A stretch of 64,000 nucleotides of DNA. It comes from CAYOWQ01 sp964407695 (GTDB lineage: Bacteria; Planctomycetota; Phycisphaerae; Phycisphaerales; SM1A02). This document shows, one piece after another, positions 33,884 through 43,831 of this stretch. Positions within the stretch are counted from its first letter, which is position 1, and each line of letters starts with the position of its first letter. A program made the position numbers and the translations under genes. The notes beneath the pieces are model-generated. The model searched no databases. It was not told the DNA's origin and saw only the letters and a program-made list of their open reading frames with translations. Where the stretch lies: the NCBI GenBank assembly GCA_964407695.1, contig CAYOWQ010000012.1, positions 1-64,000 of the forward strand. The letters run 5' to 3'.

Positions 33884-35365
33884 ATGCGCGACATGTTGCA
33901 GGGTCCAAGGACAGGATGGTTTGTGGCCGCGGCCGTGGCCGGCGGGATGGTCGTCAGCCCGGTCTTCGGTCAGGCTGATTCCGACGTGGTGCGTCGCCTC
34001 GAGCGACAGCTTCGGGACATCGACCTGACGTATCGGTTCATGATTCCACAGGATCAGCCGATCTCGGAGCGGCTGCTTCTGGACTACGGCGGCCTGCTCC
34101 GCTTCGGGTTCTATTCGATCGATGATGCCAACAGCCAAGGCCACACGCTTCGCCAGACGGACGGGCGCCTGTATGTTCGGGCCGAGCTTGACGGTGCGCA
34201 CCGCTTCTTTGGACGATTGCGATTTCAATACGACGACTGGAACAGCGGGGATTCGTTCGACGGCCGCGGCGACGAATTCCAGGACCCGATCGGGGAACAA
34301 TACTGGTATCAGTTTGATTATCGAGGTCTGGCGCTGGCGACGACCGGACAGCGGCCAGATTTCAACTTCAACATCAAGGTGGGTCGGCAGTTCGTGGAAT
34401 GGGGTTCGGGGCTTGTGTTCAGCAACCTGGCCTATGCGGTGGTGGGCGAGTTTGAGATTGCGAACTTCGGTCTCACGGGAATCGCAGCCACGAGCACCGA
34501 TCACGACACGGTGGACTTTGACGGATCGCGACCGGACTTTGACGTTGACAATGACCGCGCGTACTTCGGCGGGATGCTGGACTACCGGGGAATCCCGACG
34601 CATCGGCCGTACATCTTCGGACTGGTGCAACAGGATCACAACAATGACGCGACGGTGTATTCCAGTCTGATCGATCTGTACCCGACTCGTTTCCAGTACG
34701 ACTCGAATTACGTCGGTGCGGGATCGACCGGGAGCATCGGGCCTCAACTGCTCTACAAGGCGGAGATCGTGTACGAGTTCGGCAAGGGGTTGAGCAACTC
34801 GTTCAACCCGGTCAACGCTGCAGTGGTGGACCAGACTGAAGAGGACATCAGTGCCTGGGCGGCCGTGGCGGGATTGACCTACCTGCTTCGTGATCCGCAC
34901 GATACACGGCTTGAGTTGGAGTTCGTCGCGGGATCGGGCGACGGCGACCGAGTCGATTCGTCAGATACGTTCGGCGGGAACACCACCGGGACAATGGACC
35001 ATTCGTTCAATGCGTGGGGTTATGTGAATACAGGCCTGGCGCTGGCCCCGGACGTGTCCAACCTGTTTTCGACTCGCCTGACGGCGAGCAGTTCGCCATT
35101 CCCCAGCATCGAGCTGATGAAGGGATTTCGCGTCAACGCGAGCGGCTACCTCTTCTTCAAGATCGACGAGGAAGCACCGATTAACGTGACGACGACACAG
35201 AACAGTTTTGTTGGTGGAGAAATTGACGTCGGTGCGGACTGGCGATTGACTTCGGATGTGAGCCTGCTGATTCGGTATGGGGTCTTCCTGCCGGGAGAGG
35301 CGATGCCGGATGCCGAGGATGATCCGCGACAATTCTTCTTTACCGGAGTGACGTATGCGTTCTGA
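33884..35365 (+). CDS. Outer-membrane beta-barrel protein, alginate-export-like
   Basis: A 493-residue protein; ATG at 33884 or 33893. The signal peptide is GWFVAAAVAGGMVVSPVFGQA. It then alternates aromatic and charged residues as in amphipathic beta-strands (FFGRLRFQYDDW, YWYQFDYRGLAL, INVTTTQNSFVGGEIDVGADWR) and ends in a terminal aromatic, TYAF, typical of outer-membrane barrels. The pattern resembles the alginate_exp/DUF1302 group. First gene of a four-gene operon; it overlaps the lipoprotein gene by 11 nt. Confidence 0.8.
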   Translation: MRDMLQGPRTGWFVAAAVAGGMVVSPVFGQADSDVVRRLERQLRDIDLTYRFMIPQDQPISERLLLDYGGLLRFGFYSIDDANSQGHTLRQTDGRLYVRAELDGAHRFFGRLRFQYDDWNSGDSFDGRGDEFQDPIGEQYWYQFDYRGLALATTGQRPDFNFNIKVGRQFVEWGSGLVFSNLAYAVVGEFEIANFGLTGIAATSTDHDTVDFDGSRPDFDVDNDRAYFGGMLDYRGIPTHRPYIFGLVQQDHNNDATVYSSLIDLYPTRFQYDSNYVGAGSTGSIGPQLLYKAEIVYEFGKGLSNSFNPVNAAVVDQTEEDISAWAAVAGLTYLLRDPHDTRLELEFVAGSGDGDRVDSSDTFGGNTTGTMDHSFNAWGYVNTGLALAPDVSNLFSTRLTASSSPFPSIELMKGFRVNASGYLFFKIDEEAPINVTTTQNSFVGGEIDVGADWRLTSDVSLLIRYGVFLPGEAMPDAEDDPRQFFFTGVTYAF

Positions 35366-35987
35366 CTGGTGCGCCACAATGCTGGCGTTGACGATGGCCG
35401 GCCTCTGCGGATGTGCCCGGACCAAGCTGGAGAGTTCGGTCGTCGATCGCGCCTCCGGGTCCGACATGGAGCTCGACTATTGGGAAGGCATTGAGACGTC
35501 GCGTGTCGTGACGAACAATGACGCGCTTCAGGGGCTGCTCCTTGTTGCCGACGGCGAAGCGCCGTATGGGAGCTACGACGAGCGCGTCGGTGCGGCGAAG
35601 GCGCGAGGCTGGGTGGGCCATGGCTGGGATGCACCGGCCAACGAGTCGGCGACGGTGGGGATGATGGCGCGGGCGGCGTGCCAGATCATGGACATTCGCG
35701 GCGGCCTGACGATGATGGTGTTCGGCCCGTCAGAGCGATATTGCGCACGGGAGTTGATTTCGCGCGGAATGATTCCGCAACGGACGCAGAACCAGTCGCT
35801 CTCGGGCCTGGAATTTTCGGATTTTGTTCGAAAGATCGAGCGAAATTCGCCGCTTGAGACACCAGCGCAACCTGTTGTTGATAAAGAAGTTGAAGAAAAT
35901 GGCTCCCCCGCACCGGTAGATTCGGGTACACTTGACGCTAAGGATCAGGAAGAAGTTACCGACGAGGGCGGATCAGTCGCCCCGTGA
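35355..35987 (+). CDS. Lipoprotein of unknown family
   Basis: A 210-residue protein. The lipobox LCGC gives a lipidated Cys at about residue 20. The mature body contains GYGSYDERVGAAKARGW-like and MMARAACQIMDIRGGLTMM segments with no recognised motif, and an acidic C-terminal tail. It overlaps the barrel gene and is followed 11 bp later by the FecR-domain gene, indicating shared transcription and an envelope role. Confidence 0.75.
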   Translation: MRSDWCATMLALTMAGLCGCARTKLESSVVDRASGSDMELDYWEGIETSRVVTNNDALQGLLLVADGEAPYGSYDERVGAAKARGWVGHGWDAPANESATVGMMARAACQIMDIRGGLTMMVFGPSERYCARELISRGMIPQRTQNQSLSGLEFSDFVRKIERNSPLETPAQPVVDKEVEENGSPAPVDSGTLDAKDQEEVTDEGGSVAP

Positions 35988-35998
35988 GGAGGCGAACC

Positions 35999-37258
35999 AT
36001 GCTTGCATTTCAGAATGTCCTTGTGTCGGGGTTGGCGGTTGCGTTGTCGTTGGGCGCGATGGCACAAGATGTCTCCCCCACTTCCGCTCCTGAGACACCG
36101 GAAACGCCTGCGGCAGCAACCGAGTCGGCTTCACCAATTCCAACTATTGACACCGGGTCGACCACCGAGGCGCTTCCTCCAACCGAAGTGAAGCGGTTGC
36201 AGGCGGTCATCATGGAGGTGACCGGCAAGGCGAGATGGCGCCCGGATGCGGATTCGCCGTGGAAGACCGCGGCCATGAATGACGTTCTGGATGCGGGCGC
36301 TGAGATTCGAACGGCCACCCGATCGACGGTGGCGTTGCGCGTGGGTCGAAATGCGACGGTCGTCGTGGACAGCGGCACGAACTTCATCATTCCCGAGATC
36401 ATTCAGGAGGGCTCGGTGCTTCGAACGCGTGCGGCGGTCAAGGCCGGTCGCGCGGATTTCAAGGTTGACGAGGTTGGTCTGACGAACGACTTTCAGGTGA
36501 TTACGCCGAGCAGCACGCTGGCGGTGCGGGGCACGACGTTCAGCGTGGACTGGGGTGGATTGAGCGGTCTGCAGGTGGAGGGCGCGGCGACCAATCGCAT
36601 CAACGCGATCGAGATGCGATACTTCCTTGCCAACCTCCAGTTTTTTGTCTCGGGAGAGGGACAGTCGACGGAATCGAGTCCGGAGCCCGCGCAGGCGGCA
36701 TGGCTCGACACGGTCGGCGGTTCGACGATGATGGGGCAGCTCTCCTCGAGCCGGGAATTTCGACTCATGCTCGAAAATGCGTTTGCGCTTCTTGGCGGTT
36801 ATGTCGATTCGAAGTTGATCCAGAATGCCGCAGCGGGCCTGCATAACAGCTGGGGCAAGGTGGGAGGCCAGGGCGTTCCGATCGTCAAGGTCCCTCCAGG
36901 TGATGGCGGACCGGTGATTCCCCCGCCGCTGACCGACTTTCAGAAGTTCCAGATTCTGTGCGATAATTTCAACGGCGTGATCAACGGATTCCAGGACAAA
37001 CTCGACAACGAGCTCAAGAAGCAACTTGAGTATTCACTCTCGCCGGCCGAGCAGATGGCCTTTACGTCGACGGTGAATCAGATCAGCAATCTCTGTTTCT
37101 TCTACGATCCGGATACGACACCCGATCCGCTTGGCGCCTTTGTTTCGTATCTTCAGACGTATTGCAATCACCTTGAAACTCCGGAAGCCACGGCCATCTG
37201 CCTCGACGTGGCTGATCAGGTGATCATGTTCACCATCGAGAACGGCAAAGCGCCCTGA
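35999..37258 (+). CDS. FecR-domain secreted protein
   Basis: A 419-residue protein. The ATG at 35999 follows GAGGAGG at about 6 nt, which decides against the GTG at 35984. The signal peptide is VLVSGLAVALSLGAMAQ. A low-complexity Thr/Pro/Ala linker leads to a FecR domain at residues about 65-190: RLQAVIMEVTGKARWRP, LDAGAEIRTATRSTVALRVG, FQVITPSSTLAVRGTTFSV. The C-terminal 200 residues are unassigned. FecR domains bind envelope signals or partners; here it is next to a CHASE2-cyclase gene, a pairing seen in several phyla. Confidence 0.85.
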   Translation: MLAFQNVLVSGLAVALSLGAMAQDVSPTSAPETPETPAAATESASPIPTIDTGSTTEALPPTEVKRLQAVIMEVTGKARWRPDADSPWKTAAMNDVLDAGAEIRTATRSTVALRVGRNATVVVDSGTNFIIPEIIQEGSVLRTRAAVKAGRADFKVDEVGLTNDFQVITPSSTLAVRGTTFSVDWGGLSGLQVEGAATNRINAIEMRYFLANLQFFVSGEGQSTESSPEPAQAAWLDTVGGSTMMGQLSSSREFRLMLENAFALLGGYVDSKLIQNAAAGLHNSWGKVGGQGVPIVKVPPGDGGPVIPPPLTDFQKFQILCDNFNGVINGFQDKLDNELKKQLEYSLSPAEQMAFTSTVNQISNLCFFYDPDTTPDPLGAFVSYLQTYCNHLETPEATAICLDVADQVIMFTIENGKAP

Positions 37259-37276
37259 CCTGCTGACTGCTCGACT

Positions 37277-39961
37277 GTGCGGCAACATACAACGATGGCC
37301 CTGCTGGTCGGACTTGTCCTGACACTCGGGGCGGTGGTGCTGCACTGGACGCGGGTCTGGGAGCCGCTGGAGCGCCAAACGATCGACTGGCGATTCGCGG
37401 TGGTGCCGCGACCCGATCGAACCATGAGCGACGAGATCCGGTTCGTCGATATCGACGACGGCGCGATGGACAGCATCGGGGCATGGCCGTGGAAGCGTTC
37501 GATCTTTGCCAAGGCGATCGACGAGTTGCGTCGTGCGGGCGCGTCGGTGGTGGCACTCGACATTCTCTTCGAAGAGCCGCAGGAGCCAAGCGTCGTCGAT
37601 GGAGCGATGGTGGATCACGACCGGGCGCTGGCCGAGGCTTTTTCACGCATGCCCGTGGTTCTGGCGGTGCGGATCGGGGAGGATGCGACGTTTTCCGAAT
37701 GGACGGCAGGCACCGGGACGCCGACCGCGGCATTGCTGGATGCCGTAGCGCATGACATTCAACTTGACCCCGTGAAGGAGGCGGAGCGATTCGACATTCC
37801 GACTGACCTGAGGGCGCGCATTGAGGCGAGACCGCAGCAGTTCTGGCAGATCGCCGTGTGGAGGCGATTGAACATGCTGCTGGGAAGAGACCAGATCCCG
37901 CCGACCTTCGAGGCGATGAAGGAACTGGTGGATCCCGGCCGCGACAAGCACACGGGCGTGCGGGCGCAGGAGCCGCGGCTTCGCGCGCTGTATGACCAGT
38001 TCAAGGCGTGGATGGCGTTGCGGAAATTTGCGCTGCCGGGACGGACGGTGAAATCTTCGCACGTGGTGGCCCCGCTGAGGATTCACGCTGAGCAGGCAGC
38101 GATGGCGGGCGTGGTCAACCCTGAGCTGGACGACGACGGGCATCAACGGTCGATCAGGCCGGTCTGGCCGACGCCGATTGGAACATGCCTGCAGTTCGGA
38201 CTGGCGGCGGCATCGAAGTTTCGCAACCTGGAGCTGAACCAGGTTGACCTGCTTGGCGATTCGATCCGGATGGGGAGCCGGGCGTGGCCGCTGGATAACG
38301 GCAAGGTCTGGATCGACTGGCCGACGTCGGGCTGGGGCTGGGCGAATGAAGAGCGAAACAACGGTCCGATCCGGCGGATGTCGATCGGGCTGCTGGTCGA
38401 ACTTTCGCAACTCCGTGACAAGGTTGATGCAAAGCAGCGGAACGTGGACAGGCTGGCGATTGAAGTGGCCGACCTGATGGAGATGGAATACAAGCGGGAT
38501 GACGACGGCATTCCCATCGTTGATGAGTCACTGCTTGCCCAAGTGCGCGAGGAGGCGGAGTTTCAAGCGGATTCATTTTCCTCGATTGAGACTCCCACCA
38601 AGGAGGAAGAGGATTTGTCCGCGCCGTATCGAAACTACCTTCGTGAAGAGGAAACACTGAAGGCAGCCAAGGCGGAGATTGCCGAAGCGGATACAAAGCT
38701 GCAGAGCTTTCGGGGCAAGCTGGTGTTCATCGGATGGACGGCGACGGGAGCGCTGGCGGACTTCGTGGGAACTCCATTGGATCCGCGGACGCCAGGAGTG
38801 ATGGTGCATGCCGTCATGGCCGACATGATGCTGACGGGAAACCTGGTTTCGCGCATGACGCCGCTGGTAGAGGCGGGTCTGCTGGTGGCGATGGGGTTGG
38901 TTGGCTCCATGATTGCGGCGAGGCTGGGATCGATCTGGTCATTTCTCGGGCTGAGCGCTGCGGGAGCGGCGTATCTGGCCGGGGGGTGCTGGCTTTTTTC
39001 CAGCAGTGCGATGCTGGTTCCACTCGTGGGGCCGATGGGGGCAGCGCTGGTCTCGTGGCTTGGGGCGACGACGTATATCGCGGGCGTCAACCAGCGCGAG
39101 CGACAACGAATCACGCGGCAGTTCAAGTCGCGCGTGTCATCGCAGCTGGTGGACCATCTTGTTCATAATCCCAACTCGGTGAGCGTGGCGGGAGATCAGC
39201 GAGAAATGACAATCATCTTCGCCGACCTTGCGGGCTTCACCTCGATCGCCGAACGGCTGGGAGGTGCGGCGACGGTGTCGACACTCAACCGATTCATGGG
39301 AGCGCTGACCAACGTGCTGGTTGAGCAGAATGCGTATCTCAACAAGTTCCTTGGCGACGGCCTGATGGCGTTCTGGTCGGCGTTCGCCGTGGATGCCGAC
39401 CAGGCCGCGTCGGCGTGCCGTGCGGCGGAGAAGTGTCAGGAGATGGTGGATCGGCTCAACGCCGAGCTGGCCGAATCGGTGGGCACCGCGTTGTCTCTGC
39501 GAACAGGAGTGGCAACGGGCGTAGTGGTTGTGGGTGATTGCGGCGCACCGCCGGCCCTCAACGACTACACGGTAATTGGCGATGCCGTCAATCTGGCAGC
39601 ACGACTCGAGTCAGCGAACAAGCAATTTGGCAGCCGGGTGCTCATCGACGGACGCACCCACGAACTCGCGGGAGACGCCGCCCGGGATTTTGTACCGCTC
39701 GGAAGAGTGGTCGTTGTCGGCCAGAGCAAGCCGGTCGCGCTGTTTGCTCGCTTCAAGGAACCTGTTTCGGACCACGTCGGCCGCAAGATTACGGATGCGC
39801 TCGCGGCGTATGGCGGCGACCATGGCGCATCCTCGGCGGCCCTGTGGGTCGACATCAAACACGAGGCGCCGGCCCTGACCCAGTTGTGCGACCTCTATCT
39901 CAGCGCACTGGAAACTCCGGAGGAGACGACCGACGGTGTGTTGCGCCTGTCGATGAAATGA
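37277..39961 (+). CDS. CHASE2-domain class III adenylate cyclase
   Basis: An 894-residue receptor cyclase. An N-terminal membrane segment (MALLVGLVLTLGAVVLHW) leads to an extracellular CHASE2 sensor (about 35-520, longer than usual because of a Glu-rich insertion near 390-480). Three membrane helices follow at about 530-610, then the catalytic domain at about 640-815: IIFADLAGFTSIAERLGG (first metal Asp), NKFLGDGLMAFW (Lys and second metal Asp), DYTVIGDAVNLAARLES (Asn and Arg of the transition-state pair). These residues favour ATP as substrate. GTG at 37277 is used; ATG at 37295 is possible. It ends the FecR operon and probably turns the envelope signal into cAMP. Confidence 0.92.
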   Translation: MRQHTTMALLVGLVLTLGAVVLHWTRVWEPLERQTIDWRFAVVPRPDRTMSDEIRFVDIDDGAMDSIGAWPWKRSIFAKAIDELRRAGASVVALDILFEEPQEPSVVDGAMVDHDRALAEAFSRMPVVLAVRIGEDATFSEWTAGTGTPTAALLDAVAHDIQLDPVKEAERFDIPTDLRARIEARPQQFWQIAVWRRLNMLLGRDQIPPTFEAMKELVDPGRDKHTGVRAQEPRLRALYDQFKAWMALRKFALPGRTVKSSHVVAPLRIHAEQAAMAGVVNPELDDDGHQRSIRPVWPTPIGTCLQFGLAAASKFRNLELNQVDLLGDSIRMGSRAWPLDNGKVWIDWPTSGWGWANEERNNGPIRRMSIGLLVELSQLRDKVDAKQRNVDRLAIEVADLMEMEYKRDDDGIPIVDESLLAQVREEAEFQADSFSSIETPTKEEEDLSAPYRNYLREEETLKAAKAEIAEADTKLQSFRGKLVFIGWTATGALADFVGTPLDPRTPGVMVHAVMADMMLTGNLVSRMTPLVEAGLLVAMGLVGSMIAARLGSIWSFLGLSAAGAAYLAGGCWLFSSSAMLVPLVGPMGAALVSWLGATTYIAGVNQRERQRITRQFKSRVSSQLVDHLVHNPNSVSVAGDQREMTIIFADLAGFTSIAERLGGAATVSTLNRFMGALTNVLVEQNAYLNKFLGDGLMAFWSAFAVDADQAASACRAAEKCQEMVDRLNAELAESVGTALSLRTGVATGVVVVGDCGAPPALNDYTVIGDAVNLAARLESANKQFGSRVLIDGRTHELAGDAARDFVPLGRVVVVGQSKPVALFARFKEPVSDHVGRKITDALAAYGGDHGASSAALWVDIKHEAPALTQLCDLYLSALETPEETTDGVLRLSMK

Positions 39962-39984
39962 TCCATCGTTGGCAAGCCGGGCCG

Positions 39985-40677
39985 CTAGCCGGAGCGTCGC
40001 GAGAAATATTCACCCTGCGATTCCATGGAGACGGGGTTCGCACCGTCATAGCGGATTTCAAAACTTCGCAAGGGAATGACGGGGGATTCGGGCTCGATGG
40101 TCAGACTGCTTCCTTCAAGCGACCATCGACCCTGATGGCGGGTGACGGCAACCGGAGCACCGCCTGCGGGCGGCGAGATGAACTCGTACCTCATCGAGTT
40201 AAAGAGGCGCAGTGTGGAGCCATTGGCCTCCCAATTGCCGAAGAGGGAATCCTCCGGGGCCTGCGGCGGGATTTCGGACCACATCATAGGGGCTTGGCCT
40301 GGAGGTACCAGAGCGATCAATCCCGATACCTTGCGGATCTCGATGCGGCGACGTTCGACCTTTCGGACATGATACGGCTCCAGCCACATTTCGAAGTAGT
40401 TGTCGCGATTCCATCGGCCGACCTCGTCGGGACGGTGATACCGATCGGTGCCGTTCCAGAGGGTGTACGACGCGTCATCCTGAAGCAGCAGCAGGATTGA
40501 TCCGTTCGACCACCAGCCTTCCACACTGAACTTTTCCGTCGGATCAAGTTCCAGAGGCCCGGTGCTTACGACGGTGCGCTGCTGGTCCTGCTTCGCTGAG
40601 CAACCGCACAGCGCGAGTGCGCCGAATGCGATGGCCAACGAGGCGGCTCGTCCAAACTGCCGGGCAAGATGATGCAT
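39985..40677 (-). CDS. Lipoprotein of unknown function
   Basis: A 230-residue protein from an ATG at 40677. The lipobox is ALALCGC (Cys about 24). Two similar halves are visible, each with a WWxNGSxLxLxxxxxYxxxx pattern (GWWSNGSILLLLQDDASYTL and GNWEANGSTLRLFNSMRYEF), as in lipocalin-like or DUF-type beta proteins. Function not known. Convergent with the cyclase operon. Confidence 0.7.
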   Translation of the reverse strand: MHHLARQFGRAASLAIAFGALALCGCSAKQDQQRTVVSTGPLELDPTEKFSVEGWWSNGSILLLLQDDASYTLWNGTDRYHRPDEVGRWNRDNYFEMWLEPYHVRKVERRRIEIRKVSGLIALVPPGQAPMMWSEIPPQAPEDSLFGNWEANGSTLRLFNSMRYEFISPPAGGAPVAVTRHQGRWSLEGSSLTIEPESPVIPLRSFEIRYDGANPVSMESQGEYFSRRSG

Positions 40678-40778
40678 GTCCAATCCCTGCGAATGTCCCA
40701 AGGGCGTACGCCGATGCTAGCCACAGGATCGAAATGGTCAACTCGATGGGGCTTCGCGTTCACCGGTAGGATGGGATC

Positions 40779-41453
40779 ATGGAGATCGACCCCACTGAAC
40801 TCTCGATTCGAGATCGATACAAACTGCTGATCGGCGCCATCGTTCCACGACCCATCGCCTTTGTCTCAACGATTTCGCCGGACGGGCGATTGAATCTGGC
40901 GCCGTTTTCGTTTTTCAATGGAATCGGGTCGAATCCCATGACGGTCGTCTTCTGCCCGGCCAACAACGAGGATGGGAGCGAAAAAGACACGCTGAGGAAT
41001 TGCAAGCCGATCGAGGAAGGCGGGGTTGGCGAGTTTGTGGTGAATCTGGCGGTTGAGACCTATGCGCGGCAAATGGCCGCGACGGCCGAACCGCTGGCCT
41101 ATGGCCAGAGTGAGTTCGATCTTTCGGGGTTGCACGCGGAGGCCTCAAAGCTGGTGCGGCCACCTCGGGTTGCTGAGAGCCCGGTGTCATTCGAATGCCG
41201 CACGCTGCAGGTGATCAGGACGAACCCGGGGGCGGCCTCGGGTGGAAATGCCGTGATTGGCCAGGTCGTTCACGTTCGGGTCGCGGAAGGGGTCGTCGAT
41301 AACCGACTCCACATCCGCCCCGAGGTTGTGCGAGCCATCGGTCGAATGGGAGGCGCAGCGTATTGCACGACGCGCGACCGGTTTGAACTGCCTCCCGGGG
41401 TGGCAGCGCTGGACCCCAACCTCGACCTGGAGATCGGCGGAGCGACGGCGTGA
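40779..41453 (+). CDS. Flavin reductase-like (flavoredoxin family) protein
   Basis: A 224-residue protein with the FMN-binding split-barrel pattern: LLIGAIVPRPIAFVSTISPDG, NLAPFSFFNGIGSNPMTVVFC and KDTLRNCKPIEEGGVGEFVVNLA. Such proteins bind FMN and reduce flavin or act as flavoredoxins. The end of the gene lies 59 bp before the amidoligase cassette; a functional link is unproven. Confidence 0.88.
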   Translation: MEIDPTELSIRDRYKLLIGAIVPRPIAFVSTISPDGRLNLAPFSFFNGIGSNPMTVVFCPANNEDGSEKDTLRNCKPIEEGGVGEFVVNLAVETYARQMAATAEPLAYGQSEFDLSGLHAEASKLVRPPRVAESPVSFECRTLQVIRTNPGAASGGNAVIGQVVHVRVAEGVVDNRLHIRPEVVRAIGRMGGAAYCTTRDRFELPPGVAALDPNLDLEIGGATA

Positions 41454-41512
41454 TTCGTCGACCAATCCCACCAGAGCCTCGGTTTGGTTAGGATTCGGCC
41501 CCTCGAATCTAC

Positions 41513-42331
41513 ATGGCCCGCCGACTCCACCTTCACATGAACCGCCAGCCCGACGACACCACGTGCGGGCCGACATGTCTTCAGGCGGTCTATGGGTTCT
41601 TTGGCGATTCCATTCCGCTCGAACAGGTCATTAAAGAGACCCCGGAATTGGAGGAGGGTGGGACGCTTGCGGTGCTGATGGCGACCCACGCGCTCAAACG
41701 CGGCTATTCAGCGAAGATCCACACTTATAACCTGCAAATGTTTGACCCGACATGGTTTCGCGTTCCGGAGGTTGACCTTCGGGCCAAGCTCAAGGCCCAG
41801 CTGGCACACAAGAGATCGCGTCGAGTGGACTTCACGACCCAGAGCTACCTGGAGTACCTTGACCTCGGCGGAGAACTGGCCTTGGAGGAGCTGACGCCCG
41901 GGCTTCTTCGCCGGTATCTGAATCGCGGCGTACCCGTGCTGGCCGGGCTGAGCGCGACGTACCTCTATCGGTGTGCCCGAGAAATTGATGCAGGGCCACG
42001 CCGCCTGGCGTTTGACGATGTTCGGGGTTATCCAACTGGCCATTTCGTGGTGGTCTGCGGGTATGACCGTCGTAGCCGGGATGTCATTGTGGCTGATCCG
42101 CTTTACCCCAACCAGGCGTCTCAGGACGGCATCTATGCCGTTCCCATTGACCGGCTGATCTGCTCGATCCTTCTTGGAATCGTAACCTACGATGCAAACC
42201 TTCTGATTCTTGAACCTCCCGAAGAGAACGATTCCGCAGCCGACGGCGAGGGAGGACCTCAACCTCTCGACGGCCAGGACGAATCCCGGAAGGTCAACGA
42301 ATCAACGACTCGCCCCGTCTCGGGCGACTGA
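41513..42331 (+). CDS. C39-like cysteine peptidase
   Basis: A 272-residue protein. The catalytic pattern is DDTTCGPTCLQAVYGFFGD with Cys18, followed by the His in TGHFVVVCGYD and the Asp in VADPLYPN, the triad layout of the papain-like C39 group. The C-terminal 40 residues are a charged tail. It is the first gene of a four-gene run; the ATP-grasp gene starts 15 bp after its stop. In such cassettes peptidases are thought to mature or remove a peptide product (inference). Confidence 0.85.
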   Translation: MARRLHLHMNRQPDDTTCGPTCLQAVYGFFGDSIPLEQVIKETPELEEGGTLAVLMATHALKRGYSAKIHTYNLQMFDPTWFRVPEVDLRAKLKAQLAHKRSRRVDFTTQSYLEYLDLGGELALEELTPGLLRRYLNRGVPVLAGLSATYLYRCAREIDAGPRRLAFDDVRGYPTGHFVVVCGYDRRSRDVIVADPLYPNQASQDGIYAVPIDRLICSILLGIVTYDANLLILEPPEENDSAADGEGGPQPLDGQDESRKVNESTTRPVSGD

Positions 42332-42346
42332 AAAAGGACTCCGTGT

Positions 42347-43831
42347 ATGGCCACACTCGTGGTGGTCAATGATCCTAAAGACTGGTCACTGGACATCCCG
42401 GGGGTGCTCGTGGTTTCGGCCCGCGCCTATCTGACCGACGAGTCGTACAGCAATCTCCGGCCAGCGAAGGTGTTCAATCTGTGCAAGTCGTACCGCTATC
42501 AGTCGGCGGGGTATTACGTGTCGTTGCTGGCCGCAGCCCGCGGGCACCGGCCCCTTCCAAGTGTTTCGACGGTCCAGGACCTCAAGAGCCTGACGATCAT
42601 GCGCGCGGTGGGCGATGACGTGCAGGAGGAGATCCAGCACAGCCTGCGCCGAGTCAAGACGTCGGAGTTCGCGATGTCGATCTATTTCGGGCAAAATACA
42701 GCCAAGCGCTATGCACGGCTGGCACGGCAGGTGTTCAACCTGTTCCCCTCGCCATTGCTGCGTGCCCACTTTGTCCGGGCCGAGGATGAATGGCGTCTCG
42801 CGCGGGTGCGGACCATTCCCATGAGCGAGGTGCCCCGGTCGCACCATGACTTCATGCTGCAGGTCGCCAGCGAGTATTTCGCAGGCAAGCATCCTTACAA
42901 GGATCGCCGGCGAGTCATGCAATACGACATGGCGATCCTGTACGACACGGATGCGCCCTCCAAGCCATCGACCGAGAAGGCCATTGCCAAGTTCGAAGAT
43001 GCCGCCGAGAACGCGGGGTTCAACGTGTCGATGCTGACCAAGGAGGACTACGGCTCGATCTCGGAATACGACGCGTTGTTTATTCGCGACACGACCTACG
43101 TCAATCACTACACGTATCGCTTCTCGCGGCGGGCGCTGGCCGAGGGACTAGTGGTCATCGACGATCCCGAATCAATCCTGCGCTGCACCAACAAGGTGTA
43201 TCTCGCCGAGCTGATGCACCGGCACAAAATCAATATTCCCCGAACAATGGTAGTGCACCGAGGTAACTGTGAAGATGTGGCTTCAACGCTCGGGCTGCCC
43301 TGCATACTGAAGCAGCCCGACAGCGCGTTTTCTCAGGGCGTCATGAAGGCGGGCACCGCGGAGGAACTCGCCTCGATGATGGAGCAGTTGCTCGAGGACT
43401 CGGATCTCATCATCGCCCAGGAATTCATGCCGACCGATTTCGATTGGCGGATCGGCGTCTTTGATCAGCGAGCGCTCTTTGCGGCCCGGTACCACATGGT
43501 GCCGAAGCACTGGCAGATCGTGAGCCGCGACCGACGCGGAGAGCGGACCTTCGGCCGCGTGGAGGCCGTGGATCTCGACGACGTTCCTCGGGCGGTGTTG
43601 CGCACGGCGGTGAAAGCGGCCAACCTGATCGGCAACGGGCTCTATGGCGTCGATGTGAAGGAGCATCACGGACGAGCGTATGTCATCGAGGTGAACGACA
43701 ACCCGAATATCGATGCGGGATACGAAGACACGGTGCTGGGAGATGGGCTGTATCAGGCCATCATGGATGGATTCGCCCGGCGAGTACGTCAGCGTGGCGA
43801 GCCAGGTCGACTCGGCCGGAGACGCCCCTGA
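42347..43831 (+). CDS. RimK-like ATP-grasp ligase with RLAN N-terminal domain
   Basis: A 494-residue protein. Residues 1-170 fit the RLAN (RimK-like ATP-grasp N-terminal) domain: NDPKDWSLDIPGVLVVSARAYL, ... FNLCKSYRYQSAGYYVSLLAAARGHRPLPS. Residues about 200-480 are ATP-grasp: LPCILKQPDSAFSQGVMKAG, IIAQEFMPTDFDWRIGVFD, and metal ligands in YGVDVKEHHGRAYVIEVNDNPN. RimK-type enzymes ligate amino acids to carboxyl groups through an acylphosphate. Its ATG overlaps nothing, but its stop overlaps the start of the next gene (ATG at 43831). The substrate is unknown. Confidence 0.9.
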   Translation: MATLVVVNDPKDWSLDIPGVLVVSARAYLTDESYSNLRPAKVFNLCKSYRYQSAGYYVSLLAAARGHRPLPSVSTVQDLKSLTIMRAVGDDVQEEIQHSLRRVKTSEFAMSIYFGQNTAKRYARLARQVFNLFPSPLLRAHFVRAEDEWRLARVRTIPMSEVPRSHHDFMLQVASEYFAGKHPYKDRRRVMQYDMAILYDTDAPSKPSTEKAIAKFEDAAENAGFNVSMLTKEDYGSISEYDALFIRDTTYVNHYTYRFSRRALAEGLVVIDDPESILRCTNKVYLAELMHRHKINIPRTMVVHRGNCEDVASTLGLPCILKQPDSAFSQGVMKAGTAEELASMMEQLLEDSDLIIAQEFMPTDFDWRIGVFDQRALFAARYHMVPKHWQIVSRDRRGERTFGRVEAVDLDDVPRAVLRTAVKAANLIGNGLYGVDVKEHHGRAYVIEVNDNPNIDAGYEDTVLGDGLYQAIMDGFARRVRQRGEPGRLGRRRP

